From Angomonas deanei (taxonomy: Eukaryota; Euglenozoa; Kinetoplastea; Trypanosomatida; Trypanosomatidae), in the NCBI GenBank assembly GCA_903995115.1, contig LR877161.1, positions 373,501-437,500 of the forward strand: 64,000 nt of DNA, written 5' to 3'. A program made the translations under genes and the position numbers. Each line of letters opens with the position of its first letter. Within the stretch, counting starts at the first letter, position 1. Below the pieces are notes generated by a model, which saw only the letters and a program-made list of their open reading frames with translations, was not told the origin of the DNA and did not search any database. This document shows, in pieces, positions 59,292 through 64,000 of the stretch.

Positions 59292-62200
59292 TTACTTTCC
59301 TAGTCTTGTCGTGGGTCTCCCCCAGCCTGCGCTGCTGTGGCAATTTCTGCCCGAGGCGCCAACGCCGTTCACGGAGGGGGAATTATAAAAAGTGCCACGG
59401 ATACTTTTTAGCGTGGCGAAGGAGTCGTTATTGACGTTTCGAGTCTCCGTATGGGTGGTGTTAAACCCCGTGTTGGACATCTCTCCAAGTCCCATTGTCG
59501 TCGTGTTATTCATACTGTAATTGCCAGAATTATTCAGGTAGGAGCCCTCCAAAGCATCGAGCACGCTGTTCCCTCGGTGGTGGGTTGGACTAGCAGCGGC
59601 GGCGGCGGCAGCATCGACAGAGCTCACGATTCCCACCAGTGAATAACGTATGCCTCGTCGCACATCCATTACCGGCTCCGGCTCTTTGGACTGACGGAAA
59701 CGAGGGTCGATGGCGCCCCGACTCGTCAAGGCCGCTGACCGGGCGTACTGGGGTGGACGACGCTTCCCCGGACTGACCGCCCCGTCGTCCACCTGGGCGA
59801 GCGACTGTTCGTTCATGGCGAGGGGAAGCTTAAAGGTTTGGTAGTTACTCAATCGTCGTCCGTCATTGGCGGCGTCGTTACTGCTCACATTCCGCCGCTC
59901 CTCCTTCTTGCCGGAGTGGACCAAGTGCCGTTGGGTGCTGGGGATGGGGGAGGTAGGGCGCAGAGTGAAGGTGCTGTCGTGTGGTGGTTGCCGTTGGGCG
60001 TACGACCGAGTGCCACCTGCCGTGGCCGCCCTCGTTGCCATAGGAGGAACATACGTGAGCTGCGCCGCACGGGTGTCCACAGTGGCCGACACGGGACGAC
60101 TGGCGGTACCGCCACCACGCGACGGGTTGTTACTGGTGCCGCCCGTTGGGTTGGTGGCACCCGTCACCGCCCCACTGCCCACACTACCTTCCTTACCGTT
60201 GACGGAGAACACAATCGAGGGGAGGTCCTTGTCCTTCTCGCCTTTGCCGGCGGTCGTGTTGTTGACGAGCAACACCTCTCCAGCGTTGTTGGTGTTGCGC
60301 TGGCGACGGCGGGCGGCAAACTGACTTTGTAGCTGCACTGCCTTGCCAAAAGGATCGGCCTGCTCCAGCGCCAAGAAATAAGAAGAGGGATACTTGAGGT
60401 TCTCCAAGATGGACTTGTGTGGGATGAACGTTGGCTCGCACAACAAGGCCTCCATCTCCGCCAGTTCGTACACCTGCTCCGGTGCATTCTGATAATTATT
60501 ATTGAGGTTATTGCTGCTTGTCATGAGATGTTGTCTGCTGGCGCGACGCACGGCGTTCGTGGGACGGTCCAGGGAGGGGGTGGAGGAGGGCCGACGACCG
60601 GCCATGCTGCCGCTGTTACTACCAAACAGCAGTGGCGAGGAAGTGCTCAGTCGGCGCGCCGCTGCAGCGGCCTGCTTCGACGTGGGGGAGCCGACCCAGT
60701 TGTACAAGGTCCCGGAATTGTTGAGGGTGCCAGAGTTATTGTTCATGAGCGGACTATTCGGGACCGAACCGGCCCCGTTGCTGTCGTTGTCGGGGTCCAT
60801 GGTGATGGCGCCGTGTGCCTGATACGTCAGCGGCGAGCCATCTCGCATCGTGTTGCCAGCCTGCGTGTCCGTCCAGGCCCGCGCTGGTGGGGTGAGTCGC
60901 CGCTCCACCTTCTCCAAGTACTGCTGCTGGATACCCGTAATACAACCTGGCCGGCACAGTCGCACCCACCCAATCGCCTGCCGCGCGGTGAAGCCGTAGT
61001 GTCGCATAATGTACACACCAATGACGGTACCGGTACGGCCTAGACCAGCTCTGCAGTGAATGGCCACAATGCCACAGTGCGACTTACGACCAGCTGCCGG
61101 TGGGGCACCCGTCCGGTGCACTCTTGTGTCATTGGTGTTCGCCGGTGGCAGACCGCGGAACACACCGCCCACCTCTCCTTTGGTGCTCTTTTTCCCATTC
61201 CTCTGACTGCTGTCGGATGGGGTCTTGATCGTCTCCCCGAACTCGGCCTCCACGGAGAGGAGGAACGTCTTGAGAATGCCGTCCGATGGGGCGGTGCCAT
61301 CGGGGAACTCCAAGTCCACATGAGCGATGCCACTCCGCCGAAAGACGCCACTGTCGTACAAGGGGTCGTTGAGCCGGACCACCATCGTCACCCCCAGCGG
61401 GCGCAGCACCTCCACAAACCGTTTTGCATCCCTGACGCACTTGTCGTCCTCGGGGGAACTCATGGCCACAATCTTATTCGGTACGATCCAGCTATAGTCA
61501 ATCTCCTTGGCCTGCTCGAACTGCTGCAGGTCAAACTCCACCACGTTGAGCCACCCCAGGTGGAGCGCGTGGCGCAGACCGTGCATCACATCCAGGGCCG
61601 ACAGTGGATAGTTGGAGGCGCCACTACTGGCGTCACGGAAAGGGATCAGTGGCGGGTACAGACTGTTGAAGAACTTTTGTACCGCGTTGAGAGACCAACG
61701 CAGCGCCACCACGCAGAAAGCCCCCATTAGGGTGGCATTGTTCACCCGCTCGTGAGCGTGGAGTCCGGAGAGGAAGACGACCGGATATACAGGGAACAGT
61801 GCCTGAAAGGGTGGCCGCAGAACAGGGATGGTGTGGGTCTTGTGGTTCCCCAAATGCACACTCGCGCGGCGCTGTGACCCACTGGTGCCGCGGTGCTGCC
61901 GGGGTAGGTCCGCCGGGTGGGAGCTGCTAATATTTTCATCCTCCCAGCCATACCCCGCACTCGACTCCAGCAGCCGAGCCAACCGGCGACTAAAACGAAC
62001 GACGCAGCCAATGTCGAGTGGGCCAAAGTCTGCGAAAAAAGGCCGGTAATGAAACAGCGGGTCGTCGTGGATCGAGAAATAAAACCCATCCTCCTGCACC
62101 ACGCAGCCCCCGCCCGATCCGTCGTCCTTCAGCAACTGCTGTGGTAGGGTGCGCAGTCTGGTGGGGAGACTATTGCTCGGGAAACTGTCTGCCTGTGAGC

Positions 62201-62591
62201 TGTCGCGTGGGTGCGTCGTCGTGGTCGCCCCGCCTTCTGGGAGGGTGAGAGAAGACAGCTCCGTGTCGGTGTCGCTGGTGCGGTACCGCCGCTGTGGTCC
62301 GTCGTTGGTGCCAAAGTGCCCGGATGTCACGGAGAGAATAGACTCTTTCCGCGCCAGTGCCTTGTGTGCCGCGCTACTCTCCCGTTTGTCTAGCTTGCCT
62401 CGTCGCCCTCCGTTAGCGGCACTCTCCGCCGTCTCCTCCGGGTGCTGCACACTTACCTGTGTCGTCTGCTGCTGTGCGGCCGTGCTGGTTGTCGGCGGTG
62501 GTCGCTCCGGTGACGTGGCAAAGTAGAGTATACCGGGAATAATCTCCACCGCCTGGCCGGTCTTGACTAATTGCTCTAAATTGTAGGGCAT
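59292..62591 (-). CDS. CDC14: CDC14-like dual-specificity phosphatase with long tail
   Basis: The 1,099-residue protein starts at an ATG. The CDC14 N-domain is recognisable (YRPFFADFGPLDIGCVVRF; then PPLIPFRDASSGASNYPLS; YSWIVPNKIVAMS), but is split by disordered insertions at about 28-160 and 207-255. The catalytic domain has the general acid loop EFPDGTAPSD (Asp431) and the signature HCRAGLGRTGT (Cys513, Arg519) followed by IRxCRPG-like WVRLCRPGCITGIQQQYLE. It should dephosphorylate CDK-type sites and act in late mitosis or cytokinesis. The C-terminal 520 residues are Ser/Asn/Gly-rich and unstructured, and probably regulatory. The insert at about 450-505 before the signature is also longer than usual. 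Confidence 0.9.
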   Translation of the reverse strand: MPYNLEQLVKTGQAVEIIPGILYFATSPERPPPTTSTAAQQQTTQVSVQHPEETAESAANGGRRGKLDKRESSAAHKALARKESILSVTSGHFGTNDGPQRRYRTSDTDTELSSLTLPEGGATTTTHPRDSSQADSFPSNSLPTRLRTLPQQLLKDDGSGGGCVVQEDGFYFSIHDDPLFHYRPFFADFGPLDIGCVVRFSRRLARLLESSAGYGWEDENISSSHPADLPRQHRGTSGSQRRASVHLGNHKTHTIPVLRPPFQALFPVYPVVFLSGLHAHERVNNATLMGAFCVVALRWSLNAVQKFFNSLYPPLIPFRDASSGASNYPLSALDVMHGLRHALHLGWLNVVEFDLQQFEQAKEIDYSWIVPNKIVAMSSPEDDKCVRDAKRFVEVLRPLGVTMVVRLNDPLYDSGVFRRSGIAHVDLEFPDGTAPSDGILKTFLLSVEAEFGETIKTPSDSSQRNGKKSTKGEVGGVFRGLPPANTNDTRVHRTGAPPAAGRKSHCGIVAIHCRAGLGRTGTVIGVYIMRHYGFTARQAIGWVRLCRPGCITGIQQQYLEKVERRLTPPARAWTDTQAGNTMRDGSPLTYQAHGAITMDPDNDSNGAGSVPNSPLMNNNSGTLNNSGTLYNWVGSPTSKQAAAAARRLSTSSPLLFGSNSGSMAGRRPSSTPSLDRPTNAVRRASRQHLMTSSNNLNNNYQNAPEQVYELAEMEALLCEPTFIPHKSILENLKYPSSYFLALEQADPFGKAVQLQSQFAARRRQRNTNNAGEVLLVNNTTAGKGEKDKDLPSIVFSVNGKEGSVGSGAVTGATNPTGGTSNNPSRGGGTASRPVSATVDTRAAQLTYVPPMATRAATAGGTRSYAQRQPPHDSTFTLRPTSPIPSTQRHLVHSGKKEERRNVSSNDAANDGRRLSNYQTFKLPLAMNEQSLAQVDDGAVSPGKRRPPQYARSAALTSRGAIDPRFRQSKEPEPVMDVRRGIRYSLVGIVSSVDAAAAAAASPTHHRGNSVLDALEGSYLNNSGNYSMNNTTTMGLGEMSNTGFNTTHTETRNVNNDSFATLKSIRGTFYNSPSVNGVGASGRNCHSSAGWGRPTTRLGK

Positions 62592-63136
62592 TCTAATGTT
62601 GGAAGGAAATATATATATGTATAATCAAGTTTGCTTTTTTTTTTTTTTTTTGAAGTTGATAGATACTACGATGAAAATATAAGAGAGAAGTTGGATTGCA
62701 GTAGCAGACGGCACAAAAAAATAGACAACACCCTCCATGAAATAGAGGGGAACCAAAAACACGTGAAAAAGAGGGGATTTCATCTCTAGAACAATATATT
62801 GGGAAAAAAAAATCTATAGTCATTTCCGGTGCTTTTCGCCTTCAGTTCTTCTTCTTTTTTCAAATCTTGAAAAAAAGGGAAATGACAATACTCGTTGGGT
62901 ACAATGAGTATTATCATCTAAAATCAAATCTAAGGAAAAACAGTAAGTACATTGGAAAACGAGGATGATAATACTCTCTTCTTTTGTGTTACAGTGAAAG
63001 AAAAACAAACTTAGCGTGTGGCATTCCCAACTACTCTTTTCACCCATTTTATAAAAGTGCGAAACACATCACAAAACAAACAAACTATACAACGTGGTGG
63101 AAAGTTTTTTCAATTCTCCCTTGTGCGTGCCACTAC
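62592..63136. other. intergenic spacer
   Basis: The 545-base gap carries a T-run at 62635-62651, a short TA repeat at 62611-62620 and scattered purine tracts near 62680 and 62860. No RNA gene was recognised. It contains the 3' UTR of the kinase and the splice region of the CDC14-like gene. Confidence 0.45.
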
Positions 63137-64000
63137 TTACATCACCGGTTGCGGGCGGAGGTTGCCGCGGTTGTCGGGGTGGTTGGGGTGCTGGCGGCTC
63201 TCCGGGTAGTACTTGAGCACGTAGGGGTGCGTGGACATCTGGCGAGCGGTGAGACGCTTCTGACGGTCGTAGTGCAGCAGACCGTAAATCAAGTCACGGA
63301 GTAAGTCATCACGGATGATGTCTTGCACCGGGCGGGCACGGGCAATGCGGGCGAGGTGCTTCGGGTCTCCGCAGGGACGCAGCGTACCGGAGCTGTTGAA
63401 CAGAACACGGGTCGACTCAATGCCACCGCGACCAGCCCACTCAGCAGGGAGACGGCCAAGCGTCTTCTCCATCAGGTGAAGGTGTTCATGGTCGTCGTGG
63501 GTATCGTACAACAGCTTGCCGGTAAAGAGCTCGTAGATGATGCAGCCCATCGACCACATGTCGGTCGAGTACATCCAACCGAGCCCTAGGATCACCTCGG
63601 GGCTGCGGTAGTGGCGGGTGGACACAATCGCGGTACGGCTGTGGCGCTCATCGCAGCAACCGCCTAGGTCGCAGATGCGCACCTTGCACGGATCGGGGGC
63701 CGTCTGGCGACCAGTGACACAATCTACAGTCGTTTCCGTGCTCTCCATGAGAATGTTCTCGGGCTTGAGGTCGGTGTGCATGAGGTGCAGGTCGCTGTGG
63801 AAGTAGTCTAGGGCGATGCCGGTCTGGAACACTATCTGGGCAAGGTGGCGGTGGTTGAACGGACCAAACTTCATGATCCAGTCCAGCAGGCACGGGCCGT
63901 ACTTGGGCATCACAATGCACATGTGTCCAGAGTCGTTCTGGAAGTAACGCTGGATCTTCATCAGGGGGAAGCGGTCCACGGTGTCGGCCTGGCGGACCTT
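63137..64000 (-). CDS. LAMMER/CLK kinase, KKT10/KKT19-like, 5' end outside window
   Basis: The frame is open to the window edge, so the N-lobe and start are missing. The C-lobe is clear: HTDLKPENIL is the LAMMER catalytic loop, RTAIVSTRHYRSPEVILGLGW is the activation and P+1 region, and EHLHLMEKTLGRLP is the LAMMER-type signature helix. The DFG position reads DLG (ICDLGGCCDE). In kinetoplastids the CLK1/CLK2 pair (KKT10/KKT19) are kinetochore kinases of exactly this family, so a role in chromosome segregation is likely. An SR-protein kinase role cannot be excluded. The C-terminal tail after the kinase core is short. Codons are strongly G/C-ending. Confidence 0.85.
   Translation of the reverse strand, partial: KVRQADTVDRFPLMKIQRYFQNDSGHMCIVMPKYGPCLLDWIMKFGPFNHRHLAQIVFQTGIALDYFHSDLHLMHTDLKPENILMESTETTVDCVTGRQTAPDPCKVRICDLGGCCDERHSRTAIVSTRHYRSPEVILGLGWMYSTDMWSMGCIIYELFTGKLLYDTHDDHEHLHLMEKTLGRLPAEWAGRGGIESTRVLFNSSGTLRPCGDPKHLARIARARPVQDIIRDDLLRDLIYGLLHYDRQKRLTARQMSTHPYVLKYYPESRQHPNHPDNRGNLRPQPVM

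Larger units (their letters stand above)
1..64000 (-). other. part of one polycistronic transcription unit
   Basis: All supported genes are on the minus strand with no strand switch. Gaps are mostly 170-850 bases and contain purine tracts on the plus strand, meaning polypyrimidine tracts on the coding strand, followed by AG before the ATG. In kinetoplastids such directional clusters are transcribed as one precursor and resolved by trans-splicing and polyadenylation. Gene order therefore does not imply shared function. No promoter or strand-switch region is visible inside the window. Confidence 0.85.

Noticed and set aside
1-64000. Reassigned stop codons (as in Blastocrithidia)
   Set aside because: Most genes are uninterrupted with ordinary stops and TGG for Trp; the few breaks are frameshifts.

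Overview
The window looks like a piece of a kinetoplastid (probably trypanosomatid) nuclear chromosome. Every convincing gene lies on the minus strand, none needs a cis-intron, and genes are separated by short A/T-rich gaps. Read on the minus strand, these gaps carry long pyrimidine tracts followed by AG just upstream of the ATG, the hallmark of polycistronic transcription with spliced-leader trans-splicing. Gene content agrees: a LAMMER kinase of the kinetochore KKT10/19 type, CDC14, BBS8, COQ4, a Tim50-like protein and a large PPP phosphatase sit among many unrecognised proteins with Asn runs encoded by AAT repeats. Genus cannot be fixed from sequence alone.

Transcription runs right to left. 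From the right: a 5'-truncated LAMMER kinase (63137-64000), CDC14-like phosphatase, a Plus3-RING fusion, BBS8/TTC8, a long coiled-coil protein (frameshifted), a giant helical protein of about 2,300 residues (frameshifted), a PPP phosphatase and an inward-rectifier-like channel. Then comes an 8.4-kb tandem array of five cysteine-rich, GPI-type surface proteins (32713-40670). Left of it lie a PlsC-type acyltransferase, a 1,279-residue unknown, a Tim50-like protein, a highly biased 778-residue unknown, a rhodanese, a J-domain protein with a SANT-like tail (frameshifted), an ABC half-transporter carrying a ZZ-like zinc finger, a triple zinc-knuckle repeat protein, two unknowns, COQ4, a SET methyltransferase, a small J-domain protein, a degenerate GH47-like membrane protein, an F-box protein with six membrane segments and four poorly characterised genes.

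The accessory region is the surface-protein array. It alternates two paralog types (A and B). Copies are nearly identical but carry clear traces of recombination: a length change between 23-bp direct repeats, a short A-like tract inside one B copy, and a 5' flank shared with the neighbouring acyltransferase gene. Its spacers hold a repeated stem-loop followed by a T-run on the coding strand, and a near-perfect 24-bp palindrome.

Three genes each need one extra base to restore a long frame, a fourth needs a shift the other way, and two J-domain genes lack an in-frame ATG. Assembly indels are the simplest reading, but read-level confirmation is needed. No tRNA, rRNA, mobile element or CRISPR array was recognised.
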